A stretch of 64,000 nucleotides of DNA from positions 18,808 through 82,807 of the forward strand of contig JBBPSI010000114.1 in the NCBI GenBank assembly GCA_038093515.1, written 5' to 3'. Within the stretch, counting starts at the first letter, position 1, and each line of letters opens with the position of its first letter. The translations under genes were made by a program, and so were the position numbers. This DNA comes from Butyriboletus loyo. Lineage: Eukaryota > Basidiomycota > Agaricomycetes > Boletales > Boletaceae. The notes beneath the pieces are model-generated. The model searched no databases. It saw only the letters and a program-made list of their open reading frames with translations, and was not told the DNA's origin. Below are positions 23,779 through 36,127 of the stretch, piece after piece.

Positions 23779-24812
23779 ATGCCCTCAGTCGAAGCCTCAC
23801 ATCCCAAACTCACGTCGCTCACGACCGCAACGCTCTCCCTCCTCCTCGAACGTCAGCGTCTTCAATCAACGCACCCTACCCTGCACCTCACACAGATCGT
23901 GGTGAACCTGCGGACGCTGCGCAGTGGTGTGATTGCCCTCCAGGACGCTTCCGGCCCAGGGACGGGCAGACTCGGAGATGCGGACGGGGACGAAGGAATA
24001 GCGGCGCTCTGGGGACAGTACGAGCGACTGAGGGGCATGTTGGGCGAGGAAGAGGCTGACAAGGCCGGATTGGAGAGGTGTGTTTGTTGCTTCTACTCTT
24101 TGCACCCCTTTATCCGGCTGGGAATTGGGATTTCTTTTGCTTGCTTGCTTACTTGCATTCTTTCTTTCTTGCTAGCATCGCGTTGCCCGAGGTACCCTCC
24201 CCGACGCTACCTGCCACGCCAGAACTCGAACGTAAGCGGAGCCTTGAGCCTGTGTTTGAACCATATACGGACGAACCGGGCGACGAGGTGGATCGTGACG
24301 AAGGTGGGATATTGTTGCAGCAACGACAGATTATACAAGGTGCGGAATCCTGTCTACTACCTCACAATCCCTCCACGTTTCGTTCGCTCTTGTTTCGTGT
24401 TCGTGGGCGAACGATTCCAATTCCAAAATATGCAATGTACTCACACGACAACCCTCCCCTTTTTTTTTCCCTTTTTACCTCGAGAAAATAGATCAAGACA
24501 TGCATCTCGATCAACTGTCGTCGTCTGTTTACCGACAGCATCATTTATCGCTTCAGATTAATGACGAGTTGGACGTACACACGGGGCTGTTGGATGCGCT
24601 CGATACGGAGTTGGACGGGACGGGCGCGCGGATGGCGAGTGCGCGGAGACGGCTTGCGCGTGTTGCCCGCGGAGCCAAGGAAAATGGTACGTATGTGTGT
24701 GTGTCAGTTCCGGCAGAGTCGTGCAGCTCACACTTTCTCGCCAGGATCGACGGTGACTATCGCATTGCTCATTCTCGTGTTGCTCATCCTCATCGTCGTG
24801 TTCAAAACATGA
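23779..24812 (+). CDS. Qc-SNARE of the syntaxin-8 type
   Basis: This is a tail-anchored SNARE for endosomal or vacuolar fusion. Four exons start at ATG 23779 (MPSVEASHPKLTSLTTATLS). The N-terminal half is helical and Leu-rich, including a WGQYERLRGML stretch. After a Pro-rich linker the SNARE motif starts ILLQQRQIIQDQDMHLDQLS and continues with QINDELDVHTGLLDALDTEL; its central-layer Gln lies in this stretch. The last exon gives STVTIALLILVLLILIVVFK, one membrane anchor ending in KT and TGA. Its start lies 82 bp after the eIF3l stop on the same strand. Assignment to syntaxin-8 rather than another Qc class is by general pattern. Confidence 0.8.
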
Positions 24813-25038
24813 CACGGGACGTCGTGACGTGGATCGGATGGAGTTCGTTGTATTCGATTACCGATGGTAAGATGCTTGGTTAGAAAGGTCGGTCGGGCGT
24901 CGGACGTAATAGTAAGAGGTGACCACCTAATGGACACCATCTAAGCTTTGTACTGACATAAATGATACCATAATATCAACACCAGACATTATTCTATCAG
25001 GCACCAGCTTCTCCGGCCCTGATACACGAGGTCGTGGC

Positions 25039-26142
25039 TCACACGACCCCCAACACGCCCCATATCACCTTTCCTACCTTGCTGATGCCATCACACGCTA
25101 GTCCATCTGGGTAATGCCTCCCAGGTATACCGCCTTCCCGCAAATGGCCATCATTCACCGATTTCTCGCCTAACAACTGAACGCGTGCGTCTAGCAGCAT
25201 GGACATGAATGACGGTGTGAATTCGGGGTGTCCTTGGACGGTGAGGACATGGATAGACGTCAGAGGGATATGGGGGAGTGCGTCCGCATCCGAGTCGATG
25301 TCGCCCGGCAACGATGGTTCGGATGCGGGGTCGAATATGACCATACCGTGGTTGGGCGTGATGTCTGTCGAACCGAGGAGATGTGCGTTGGGTGGGGCTG
25401 TCGGGACGTGGTCCCTATGCATCTGTTGAAGATCCTGTCTCACGAAAAAAACCGCATCCGCGTTGTTTGCTCATCCGTTCGGGAAGGGGAGGGGGACACG
25501 TACGAGCTGGTCATAGCCAAAGATGGCTTTGCCGAGTGTGGTGAGCTGGATGGCCGTCACGGCGACTTCCCAGAGACCGTTGTTCTGTACGCAGCTGCCA
25601 CCGAGGGCTCTGGCGATGATTTGGTGGCCGAAGCAGATGCCTGGATGGGGGTGTGAGAAGAGGGGAAGAGGTGGATGGGTTTCCTTACCGAATACTTTCA
25701 TGGATGGTTTCTCGGTGACGATACGCTTGACGTACGCGACGAGTTTGTTGATCCATTCGATGTCTTCGTAGGCTGAGAAACCTGCAAAGAAAAATACTAA
25801 TAAGAAGAGCAGACGACCACGATAAGAGAGGACGGAGACAGACGAGAGCCGCTGATCAAGAGACCGTCGTAGTGGACGTCGTCTGGGGGATAGACCATTT
25901 CGCTGACGACATCATAAGCATCGAGGGTGAATGTGTCCTCTGGACGTGGTCAAGAGTCAGAGACCGCACGGATCGCTCTCTCTCTGTAGAAAGAGCCCAC
26001 CCGAGTTGATCCGTGCGAGCGACGAGGACAAGAGCTGGCTGAATATCTTCTGGTAGTCGCCGTGCACGGCCTTGATGGGCGGAATGGGCGAGTCGCAGGC
26101 AAGGAGGGCAAGTCGGCGGGCAGTGACACTGGCAGACGGCAT
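25039..26142 (-). CDS. Class I glutamine amidotransferase-like protein
   Basis: A stand-alone GATase-1 domain of the GMP-synthase-like hydrolase group. The start at 26142 reads MPSASVTARRLALLACDSP, followed by a conserved-looking VHGDYQKIFSQLL. The catalytic nucleophile elbow is visible as VFGICFGHQIIARALGG (Cys in G-x-C-x-G). The His-Glu part of the triad is VQGHPEF near the C-terminus. Between them lie LQQMHRDHVP and a LLGSTDITPNHGMVIF stretch. About six exons. No synthetase domain is attached, so the ammonia acceptor is unknown; proteins of this shape can also act as gamma-glutamyl peptide hydrolases. Its start faces the next gene across only 82 bp. Confidence 0.85.
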
Positions 26143-26224
26143 TTGCTCTCGAGCGTCCACTTTTCCTTGTTCTGTTTTTTTTTACCACGTCCCAACTCTG
26201 TCTCTGCCCGTTACGCTGCCTGTC
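26143..26224. promoter_or_regulatory. 82-bp shared upstream region
   Basis: The start codons of the glutamine amidotransferase (minus) and the CUE protein (plus) lie back to back. Any core promoters must overlap each other or the first exons. A T-rich run at about 26164-26186 lies in the middle. Confidence 0.5.
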
Positions 26225-27188
26225 ATGAGCGAGGTCGTGAACGCTCTCGTCGCATTCGCTGTCATCGTCTTTATCTTTAGATGGGCTACTTCAGGTTTTT
26301 CGTTCGAGTTTCCCCCCTTCTTCAATCCGAGCTCACCTTCCGAGTCGCTCAGGTTCCTCGTCCTCGTCCTCGTCCGACACACGATCAGCCACCGCCGCGC
26401 TCGGCTTCAGGCCAAAGCACGTCACCCAGGACATGGTACGTTTCATCCCATTCCCCCGCTCGATCCATCCCCATCCCCACCCCACACACCACGCCCCAGG
26501 TCGACCAAATCCACACCATGTTCCCCGACATCCCGACGTACGTACACCCTCAACCCCAACCCCAACCTCGAACACACCCCACCTCATCATAACCCTCCCC
26601 CCCCCTCTTGTCCAGAGACAACATCCGTTTCGACCTCTTGCGCACCGGCAACGTCGAACTAACGTCGAACAAGATTCTCGAGCGTGGGTTTCTCGAACCG
26701 GTACGTCCCATCCCCCTCCCTCCTCCTCCCATACCCCCGGTGTTTGGTACGTGCATCTCAAACGGAACTCAGCCCCCGCCGGCCTACTTTACGCTCTACC
26801 CACGCCCCGGTATCAATGGCCAACGCCGACAACGCCACAACGCTCCACCCACCATCACCACCGCCTCCTCAACGACCACCGCACGCCATCCATCCCTTAT
26901 CGAGCGCTACGACCTCGAACGCGTGCTCGCCGAGACGTCCAACACGTCCGACGCACACGCCCTCGCGGACGCAGGCGGAAAAGCCAAGTGGGAAGACGCC
27001 CCCGAGAAACGAGAGGCTAGTTTGAGAGAGCGCAAGGCCCAGATGGTGTTGGCTGCCAGGCAGTGCGTCGGGGATGCTCTTTGTCGTTGGGAAGACTGAG
27101 CGATCCTTTTTTTTTTCCTACTAGGCGTATGCTGGCGCAGCAACAAAAGGAAAAGGACGCTTCAGGGAGTGGTTCGGGTTCGCGGTGA
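26225..27188 (+). CDS. CUE-domain ER membrane protein (Cue1-like)
   Basis: It likely couples ubiquitin or a ubiquitin-conjugating enzyme to ER-associated degradation. Exon 1 encodes MSEVVNALVAFAVIVFIFRW, one N-terminal membrane anchor. A Ser-rich stretch precedes the CUE domain: VTQDMVDQIHTMFPDIP, then RDNIRFDLLRTGNVELTSNK and ILERGFL after short introns. The MFP and terminal Leu-Leu-type features of CUE domains are present. The C-terminal third is charged and helical (YDLERVLAET, KAQMVLAARQRMLAQQQ), ending in a Ser/Gly tail and TGA at 27186-27188. I read five or six exons. Cue1 itself is an inferred match from topology plus domain. Confidence 0.75.
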
Positions 27189-27612
27189 CTCTCGTGTCCA
27201 CTGGAGTGGGTCAGAGCGTGTAGTGAGCTCCCGTCTTTGATTGACTTGCTCTCTCCTTGATTTTGCTCTACGGTTGATGCTACATCCCAATGTAATATTG
27301 GTTTGGGCGTTGCGACCGATGGGTATCGCTTGTTCCGTTCTCGTCAGCGCCAGCATCGCCGAGAGTGAGATCGATTATAACCTACAGCAAGTGCGTTTCA
27401 AAACTAGGGTACTAAATAAGAAATGATGTCCCCAGCTAGAAGAATATCCCTATTGGCTGCTTGAAAAGAGAGGATACAGAAAGTGAACGAGGACCGCCAA
27501 ATGAATGATACGCTACAATTATGGTATAAGTAAGTTGGGGTAACGGTTCCTGGTTGCAGATGCAGTCTGTGGTGTGGATAATGATCACAGGCAGTGGTAG
27601 CCTAAACGCATG
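27189..27612. other. Intergenic, nothing recognised
   Basis: This is convergent 3' sequence between the CUE protein and the following minus-strand gene. I see no gene or repeat. Confidence 0.5.
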
Positions 27613-29823
27613 TTAGTCCCTCTCAAACGCGTCGGCAGCCGTCCTGACGGTCGGGGTATCAACGAGCGGCGGTGGTTTCTCCGCTGCATCCTTGAGCACA
27701 TTCATCCCGCCCCTTATCCCATCCACGGGAGGCCGTCCACCACTCGACACCCGCCCCGTCCCTGATCGCTTCCCAGCGCTGCCACTCAATCCCCGAATAC
27801 TCTCCGGCCGCTTCAAAATAGCGTCTGCCAGCGCATTGTTTCTGAAAACCTCTTCTTCTTCTTCCTCCCAAAGATCTTCATCCCCCGAACCATCCTCCAT
27901 GCCATCCCAATCACCCAAGGACGACTCGTCAGAGGCGCTCTTCACATTTTCAGCGCGTCGCCGTCGCTGTCGGCCCCTTGATGATGACCCCGATGCCGAC
28001 GAATCAGGCGTCCGTCGTCCAGCCTGCCCCGGATCCCGTTCCGGAACACACAATCCCAGGCCAGACCACAACAAGGGTGACATGCCGTGTTCCTTTCCCG
28101 AATATAAACCTACGGAAGCACGTGCGGCAAATCCCGGGGGATGTGAAGTGAGCATGGGCGCACATGCAAGCAGTGCTTGCACATGTGCAGGTGCACTGGC
28201 GGAGTTTTGAGTCTGAACTGCAGGTGGGAGCGGAAAGGGCACGAGGGGGTGGTGTCGTAAATGTGGAGACGAATGCGCATGTGGTGATGTTGGGAAAGAA
28301 AAGCCAGAATTCAAGGCCTGTTGCGCCTGGAACGATGCGGCAGTCACGTACGCCTGAAGTTGCTGCATGAGGTGGTACATTTGGGCTTGAAGCTACGATG
28401 TTTGCGGGATCGACAGTGTGCAGAGAGAAAAAATAAGATTCCAAGGACTCACCTCTGCCTCTCTCCTTCGCCAAAGACCCGCATCCTCGTTCCACCTCCA
28501 GCGAAGTTCGTCACGTTCTCTACTCGCCTGCTCAGCCTGTACGCATAATTGCTCTTCCCGTAAACGCGCTGCTTCGAGAGCATCGTGCATGGATGCGAGC
28601 TGTATCTGCGCGCTGGCTGCACTTTGATCCAAAGGTTGTGTATCACGTTCTCTTTGGCTGAGGACCTCAGAGGGAGATAGCGATCGTGATGGAGGTGTTG
28701 ACCCCCGAGAATTAGTTGGTGTGGATGGTCCAGCACCATCATTAGAAAAACTATTGGAGCGGATCACGATATGATGCGAAAGATCAGGTAAAGAAACAGG
28801 TACGCACGTGGACGGGATAATAGATAACGACGGACAAGGCACACTCGGATGAGTAGAAGGAAAGGGACTTGCCACGCTGTCAGGCAATGCGGAAGGTGTT
28901 GGTGATTTGACGCCCTGTTCCATTTTCGACAGGCGCAACCTTGTTCTGGCACGGACAAGCTTGGTGCACCTCCCACTCGTGGAGGCCGCCTGGGAATTAG
29001 ATGGTTGGAGTGTGCCTAAGTCTGTACGTGCTGTAGAGAAGGGCGGAGATGAAGGGGCGTCTTCGGAGGCATGGCCTATGGCTGTCGAGGCAGGACTGGC
29101 GTTCGCTTGCGTGTCTACGGAAGTCATTGAATCTGGGAGAATGGAATGTGGACGAACGGCGTCTGTCCAGGAGCACGCGTCCGAAGAACGGTGATCGGAG
29201 ATGTCGCCGGGCGATGTGACAGACGACGTGGAGGATGCATTGCGAGCCATGTTCTCGGCACCGCCATCATCCGACCCAGCGTCCAGACTTGAGGCGCGAC
29301 GGTCCAGCTCCAACAGGTCCCTAGTAGGCTCAGGAGACTGGGAGCGAGAGGTAGACGACGCGGTGTCGTTCCCAGGCGCGGCCGAGGTCAAGAACGTGTC
29401 GGTAGAGGGAGGGGGATGGTCGTGGTCAGCGGCCTTGATGGCGTTGAGCAAGGCCTTTGACTTCTTTCCGCCGTTCAATAGATCCCTGAATGGATCCTTG
29501 CCTCTGCGACGACGCTCTTTGGAACGGGCGCTCTTGTGGTCCTTTTGGTCGGGAGCGAGAGTGGAGAGGGGCTGCTGCTGGCTTGTGGACGGCACTGAGC
29601 GGGCAGTGGAGATGCGACAGGACGAGAGGGCGGCGAAGATGGGGGGCGCGTTGTCGGGGTGTTGCTGGTCGACGGAGGGGGGTTCGGGATGTATGTGGTG
29701 CCAGAGACAGGAGGTGAGTGCGATGGCGAGGGAGCTGGCGGCAAGGAGAAAGACGGTGTTGAGGACGAATCGGTCGTCGGCCAGCCAGCGACGGAGGGGA
29801 TCAGTGTGCTCGCCGTCGGTCAT
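27613..29823 (-). CDS. Uncharacterised Ser-rich protein with one membrane segment and a coiled coil
   Basis: Two exons (intron 28393-28452) give about 716 residues. The ATG at 29823 is followed by MTDGEHTDPLRRWLADDRF and a single hydrophobic segment (TVFLLAASSLAIALTSCLW), so it is probably a type II or signal-anchored membrane protein. The long middle is low-complexity Ser/Pro/Thr. A charged helix (AALEAARLREEQLCVQ-like, with SRERDELRWRWNED) looks like a coiled coil and continues across the intron as LQAQMYHLMQQLQAYV. The C-terminal part contains an RGRQRRRR basic patch, a Glu run (DLWEEEEEEVFR) and FRNNALADAILKRPESIR. The family is not recognised; conserved parts appear to be the coiled coil and the C-terminal segment. 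Confidence 0.7.
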
Positions 29824-29977
29824 AGCGCCAGCGCGGGCGAGTTGGCAATCGAGTCCAAAAGTCCACTTTCAATCTCCGATTACGAGACCCTCTGTTTTAT
29901 CTTTGGAGACGGAGTCAATACAGACTAGAATGACCATTCGAGGGATTTGCTAGTAACTCCTTCGTCCATCAAGCAAC

Positions 29978-30695
29978 ATGGGTGGCGAAGTCTACCTCGG
30001 GAGTCTCTTTAAAGCGAACAACGATGAGTACAGACTGCTATATGTATCGTCGTGCTTACTTTTCCATTTGGGGGGTATTTTACCACATGAAGTACCAAAA
30101 GGAGCCCATCCTTGCCCTCGTCGCGTCCCTGACCCCGCGAATGCCCCAGCAGGCGGGCTTGAGGCCCCCGTTCCCACCAGCGGGTGCTTACTGTTGTCCA
30201 GCATGAGGTCGAGGTTGGCCGCCAGTACGAAATCGTGATCACCCTCCAATGGCTTGCGGCGGTATCGCCAAGGCGATGTCATTGAAATCCCTGGCTCTGA
30301 TTCGATCGACGACGGTAACCCCATCTTACGTTACATCGAGCGACCGCAGGTACGCATTTTTATCCTCACCTTCATTCCCGTTCCAGGCGCACTGATCAGT
30401 GAAAAGGAGCTCGCGAGCACGATCTTCTCAGCGCAGGATGTGCCCGGATCCATCATTGAATTTACCGTGATCGTAGACGACCGGAAGGTGCCATCCTCGT
30501 TGGCGTTTCTCATCGAGATCGATGGCGCACTTTGTATGACCGTATCTTCTTCCCAAAAGCGACCGGCATTAATTTGTTTTGCTGATGGAAACAGTCACCT
30601 CGGATAATCAAGCGTCAGCTCGAATCGAAGCGGACCTCTGTGAGAAATGTTCAGTGTCGGACGCCGGCTTGCGCTGCCAACCGTGTACGTCCTGA
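29978..30695 (+). CDS. Small unrecognised gene with C-terminal Cys pairs (tentative model)
   Basis: The ATG at 29978 opens MGGEVYLGSLFKANNDE. A later frame near 30255-30351 reads RRYRQGDVIEIPGSDS and NPILRYIERPQ before a GT donor. A third block (30390-30540) reads ALISEKELASTIFSAQDV and SLAFLIEIDGALC. A last block reads EADLCEKCSVSDAGLRCQPC before TGA at 30693-30695. The Cys spacing (CxxC then CxxC) suggests a small zinc-binding end. I cannot prove how the blocks join, and I do not know the family. It faces the preceding minus-strand gene across 154 bp. Confidence 0.35.
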
Positions 30696-30760
30696 AACCA
30701 AGCACGTTTGGGGAATATAGATCAGGGCTGCCATCACGGGTGCAGGTCAAGTCGAACTCT

Positions 30761-30855
30761 CAGCGAAACGGTTATTGGTCGGAACCAACGGCTAACAGTC
30801 TGTAGCACTCGGCTACACTCGGTTAGCATCGGAAACCAGCAATTGTTTTACTGAT
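30761..30855 (+). repeat. Small inverted-repeat element, copy 2
   Basis: It is nearly identical to copy 1 over 95 bp, starting CAGCGAAACGGTTATTGGTC and ending TTTTACTGAT. Differences are single bases (for example GGCTACACTCGG against GGCTACGCTCGG). The outermost GCG of copy 1 is not shared here. No tRNA gene lies next to it. Confidence 0.8.
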
Positions 30856-31816
30856 TTCAAGTGTCTGTCGTGCTCTGGGATTACGAGGGATGTTACGACG
30901 TGTCGAGAAAGTGATGGCGCATCACTAGCCTGCTGTTTAAATCTATCACCTCTGCACCTGGGTACATCCCATAATCAAATTCCTTATTTATCCCCCTGAG
31001 CAAATCCATTTGAGAGAGCGGTGGATATATAGATATGGTTGACATGGCTTGCCGATGAGTCCAAGATTGTGATGGAAGGATAACCGCACAGGTACGATCA
31101 CACGCGCGCGTCGCCGTGTCAACTGTCGAACCGATCCTCGTTTGCTTTGGTGTAGCACTTTGTTCCGTGTAAAGATTCGTTGTACAGCGTTTCGATGGTC
31201 CGAACGCCATCATATGATGTGACAGTGTGGGGACATACATATCCAGATTATCCGTTCTCGCTAGGCTTGTTTGGCAAGGGATTCCCTTCGGGTCGAGATG
31301 ATTGATGAGTTTTTGAGACTCTCTTCGTGGCGGTCTCGTCGTCGTCGATCTTGTTCAAAAAGAGTCAAGGGGCCACTGCAAAACAGGTTTGTCCCCTCGG
31401 TTGTAAGTAGCACATGGCACATTTCCATGCTTTCGTACTGCTGTCGAAGGAATGGCCCATCTGCAATCGGTTCGCATCAAACACTACCAGTTATTGGTAG
31501 TCGGTGGGTAAATTTAGCGCGACTTAATCGATGACCAAGTGGAGAGCAGTGGGTGATCAAGGTAAACCAGTTCAAGTTTAGAGTGCCACCACGTTGACGT
31601 GGGTCCCTTGTGTGTACTGTGACCAGGTGGACAGAATGTCAAACTGCAATGTACGAGTCCATCAATGATTGCTAGGCACAGCCCGTGTCAATTGTCTGTG
31701 ACCAACGATTCGTGTCGCTCCCCACCGTAGAAAGCGAAAGATGATGTTACTCTCTTGCGTATTATGGGGACTATCAACATAAGCATTAAAGCGACAAAAG
31801 CCCGGAAGCCAGTCCT
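30856..31816. other. Intergenic, no supported gene
   Basis: Several ORFs of 80-115 codons (for example minus 30893-31240) show no motif. I see nothing else. Confidence 0.4.
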
Positions 31817-32886
31817 TCAAACACCACCAATCTGACGATCGCGACCCTCGGGTAATCTTTGCAACTGACTCTTGCTCCGGACCCTTGGGCGGCGCTTCGC
31901 GTACCACTCCCAAGCAAGACGAACAATCTCACCATCAGCGTCGTACGGCGTCGGGACCTCGCTGTATCCAGGCCGAGCGGTGGGATGGCGAACATACACA
32001 GCAGAGCACGTTTGGAACGAAACCTCTGCGTATGCAGGAAGGAAAATGAACGGAGAAGCATACGGAGGAAGGTGAAACGGCGTGAGTCCGTCAGGTGTTT
32101 TAAATAGCGTTGCATGCACTTTGGTGGCAGGAGGCTCATCATCTCCGCCGTCGCTCTCCAATTCCTTGGGAGGTTTTGGTTCTTGCAAGAACCTAATTTC
32201 CACAGGGTCCACGGAAACCATGTCGCCTGGAGCTAAACGCGTGTTGGCGTCCGAATGCTACTCAGAGAGAGAGAAGAGAAACGTCAATATACGGCAAACG
32301 GGCCTCATAGACGCGCGGGTAACGCCTACCTTTTTGCCGTTCAGCAAGACGTGACCGTGAATCACCAATCTCCGTGCTTCATACACGCTGGACGCAAAGC
32401 AACACCTGAACATGAACACGTCTATCCGTCGCTCGACTTCGGACATCATCAAGCTTCCAACCGGCGCCAGGCCTTTTTCGTCTTCCTTCTTCTTCCGACG
32501 TTCCGCGCGCTCGAGTTGTTCCATCCGGCCGGCAAAGTCGTCCAAAACCAGGCTGGCATTACCTCCTGTTTGTAGGCGGGGACGCACGTCCGGGAGTGTA
32601 GCAGGGAGATACCATCGTTTGAACGTTTTCTCGGGGATGAAGTCGCCATGGTAGGCACGTATGAGGGCCTTGGCTGTCCAACGTTGCTGGAAAAGGGTCC
32701 GGTTGGTCCGGCTGAAAGTAACATGCTTTTGTGTCACGAAAGCGCGTGCCCATACGCTATAAAGATTGTCCAGTGACCAGCTCTGTTTGGTGCATCAACT
32801 CAATGTGTGGTACATAATAAAGTTGGAACGAGGCGTACCATGCGAGGCAGGCATCTCTTGATGCTGAAAACGTTATGGTCCCTCAT
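31817..32886 (-). CDS. NAM9: Mitochondrial small ribosomal subunit protein uS4m (Nam9)
   Basis: This is a core protein of the mitoribosomal small subunit, needed for 16S-type rRNA folding. Exon 1 (32839-32886) reads MRDHNVFSIKRCLPRM; a 56-nt intron leads to SWSLDNLYSVWARAF. Then follow RTLFQQRWTAKALIRAYHGD and FKRWYLPATLPDVRPR. The S4 RNA-binding domain is SEVERRIDVFMFRCCFASSV, YEARRLVIHGHVLLNGKK, an intron, and HSDANTRLAPGDMVSV. After an acidic spacer the fungal C-terminal extension reads PFHLPPYASPFIFLPAY, then YVRHPTARPGYSEVPTPYDA and LAWEWYAKRRPRVRSK. Basidiomycete orthologues have the same order. It is intact. Confidence 0.9.
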
Positions 32887-33030
32887 AGCAGACCCGTCGT
32901 TGAACGTTGAGATCTGAGACCCAGTAGCGTGGTCGGTGAGACCACCAAGGAACGCGTCGAGTTGTAGGTGTCAAAAATTCACACGGGTGGCTGCTCCAAT
33001 AGTAATTAACCGAAGGCTACATCGTATACG

Positions 33031-36000
33031 CTATGATATGGACTTGATGCTGCTTAACCTGACCACCAGCGGAAGGAGTGAGACATTCTCACTCGACGCG
33101 TAGTACTGCACACAGTCCAAGTGAAACTGCAATGACGGGTTAACCAATACCAATCGCCGTAGAGGTAGATTGCATTTACCTTGAACCTGAAGAGGGACAA
33201 GTGAGCTGGATGATACATCAGTGCGAACATGAGCACATACCAATGGTTAAAGTTCGACTCGAATTTCTTCAGGAAATCCCAACGCTTGCCCATTGCTTGA
33301 TCCCCGCCATCCGATTCAGCAGCCGAGAGTGCCTGCGATGCTGATTTCGTAAAGGACGAGGAATAAAGGGCAAACGTCGAGCATGTTACGATCATGCGCG
33401 AATATGCCTGTCAAATAACTCATCTGTCATCAGGAACGTCATTCGAGACAGCTTCCACGTACCCTAAGCAATTTCGCACTCGTCAACATACATTCTTTCA
33501 GACACGTATCCAAAAAATCGACATGATCCCTCAGTAACTGGTCCACTGTCGTCACCTTGGCCAGTTTCGCCTCCAAAGAGCGCCAGTTAGGCTCCAAGAC
33601 TTCAAACGTTACAAAGGCCAATATCTGTTGAACGAATGCCAGCATGCGTGCGCGAAGCAGTAGTACTCGGAGTCTCCATTGTTCGAACTCGGGATGGTTG
33701 GGAACAGATTTGCGCCACGTTGCTGTCTTTTGCTCAATCCACATCGAAGCGAGCGACTGTTCGACATTCTTGAGGTGCAGAAGAAATCGGAAGATCAGTT
33801 GATAACGAAGGATGGTCTTGCGCGAGATCACAAGAGAGAGGGGAAATTTTACAGTATAGTCGAGTGCAAGAGCTTCAATGGCTACAAGGCATATGAGATC
33901 ACGGGCGGTTGCGTATGTTCTTTCGAGTCTTACCTAGCATTGGCTTTTTCTCGTCCTTATCTTTATCCCGGTCTTTTTTGGCATCTTCTTGCCCTGCACC
34001 ATCGGGCACACCTTCCCCGTCCTCGCCTCCAATGACTCCGCTCACACTGATAACTTTCAACAGCCACTCATACAACCCTGTGCCAGCGATACTGACTTTT
34101 ACGTCCTCTCGGAACAGTGCATCTTCACCAGTGAGCGAAAGGTCAAGTAGACTTTGCAATTTTACGATGCTGGCCGATTTCGCGGGCTTTCTAAGCTCAG
34201 TATGGGCGAGGTCGAGTAGGTGCGTAAGGAACGAGGATTGCGACAAGAAAAAGTATCGTTTTAGGGAGCGCAGGCGAGGTATCAGTTGTTGATCCTGTAG
34301 CAGAAGCTGTAGGAGGGTATGGTTGGCGTGCGTGTAGGCATCTTCCACAAACTTGTACAGCCTGAGGAACAGTTAGTTATGAGAGCAGATGTATGGTATG
34401 AAAGCTCACTTTTGGTCATCCATGGAGAGTTGTTGTTGTGCGTCCGTTAGATGTTGGCTTGCCTGCAGTTCTATACCGCATTCACGAATGACATTTAGGT
34501 ATTTACCAGCGAGAAGGACCTTATATTTCCACCCCTCGAGTGATGGGGGAATACATGCACCGCCAGGCAGTCTACCACCCGGAGTCCTGGGTGGTGGGAC
34601 ACCAGCATGCTGCCGCTTCGACGATGATGTTGAACCGTCACGTAACTGTACATGGTAAGCAGGCACGAAAAATAGCAACCAATACACCAACTGACTCACC
34701 GTGTAACGCCTTTCCCAATACTCGTCTGTGTAATCCACCTCCAAAATACCCTTACTGATAAATTTACTCTCTTTGACACAGAATTCCTCGTACGGATCAT
34801 GCAATCTCCCAGTCGTTATCCACCCACGAAGCATTTCTGCATATGGAATCCCAGCTGCGCTCAACAATGTATCGTACACTTTGCACGCTGTTGGGTCTCC
34901 GGACATGCTTTGCATCCGTTCGTAGATAACAGTGAGCACCTCTCCACCTTTAACAGGCACAGATGCGCCCGTCGAGGATTTGGTAATCTCGGAAAGAACA
35001 GCTTTCAGCTTCGCACCACCTAGACCGAGAGCTTCATCTCGCGCATCTTGCTCTTCATCTGCTGAGGAGGCGGAAAAGGAAGAACCCTCGTCGTCATCGG
35101 TGTTAGCTAGCTCGAGGACCAGATGGTAGATCAAGGAAAGTGTGTGGACCGTCGGATGGATGTAGAACCAGAGCTTCTGTAGAGTGAACTGTGGCGAGGC
35201 ATTAAATGCGTGTTCCAATTGGGATAGAAGGGTCTGATACTCCTATATAGCAAGCAGCTATTAGAATGGTTCTCCTTCAGGGACTTGACGACGAACCTTG
35301 AGCATGTCCCGGATAGCAGCACAGAGTGCATGATTAACGAGACCGAAATCCAGATGGCTCCGACTTTCAACAAATGCAGATATGGCCGTATAGTATGTGC
35401 CAAGTGGGAGGACGCGTTCAGTCAAATCTCGAAGGGATGGATCTAAGGAAAACGCGTTGGTCATCTGGTACGATACGGAGACTGCCCTGTTATGAGACAG
35501 GGAGTTACCTAGGGGCGATGATGCAACAAAGCGGATCCCTTGCAGAGGATCATCATCCTCTGGCGAATAATCTGGATGATATGTCACATGCGTGCCTTCA
35601 ATACCCTACGGTGTTCGGGTCGGTCTGACCGGGTCACAACCGAGACTCGCCACTCACCATCAAGACATACAATAGATCGTCCAGGATGATAGCCTCTTGT
35701 ATGTCGATAGGGAGATGATCTAATACATCCTCTCTTTCTTTTCCCTTGCTCTTTGGAGTGGTATTTGTTGTTCCGACACGAGAATTCAACGGTGCACGGA
35801 CAAACGATGTCTCGGCAATGAACGACGACTCATTACCTGCGGTTGGCCGTGAATGACAGGACCCAAGGACAAGACAGCGGAGACACGCACTTCTTCCTCG
35901 GTTTTCACGCGAACTGTGCACGCGAGGATCGATCTCTTCGTCAATATCATCACTCAATCGCCTGTTCCTCCTGACGGACGCGATCGTGCCCGTTATCTAC

Positions 36001-36127
36001 ATCCATCCAGTGTCGGTGATGACCAACGAGGCGAATAACAGAAGTGGCGCACCTTGGTGTACTCCTTGGCGGATAACGTGAGGTTGTTTTTACGCGCCGG
36101 ACGTGTTCTGGGAGTGAATGGGTCCAT
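33031..36127 (-). CDS. SPC97: Gamma-tubulin complex component 2 (Spc97/Alp4)
   Basis: It is a subunit of the gamma-tubulin small complex, which nucleates microtubules at spindle pole bodies. The start at 36127 (MDPFTPRTRPARKNNLTLSA) is spliced to a block reading ILACTVRVKTEEEVRVSAVL. Next come LPIDIQEAIILDDLLYVLMG, YQMTNAFSLDPSLRDLTERV and LPLGTYYTAISAFVE (GRIP1 region). GRIP motif blocks follow: LQKLWFYIHPTVHTLSLIY, YAEMLRGWITTGRLHDPYEE, FCVKESKF, YWERRYT. The GRIP2 part has LRSLKRYFFLSQSSFLTHLL, LDYTVKFPLSLVISRKTILR, YQLIFRFLLHLKNVEQSL and VDFLDTCLKECMLTSAKLLR. The C-terminus has YYASSENVSLLPLVVRLSS. About 11 exons; no broken frame seen. Confidence 0.9.
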
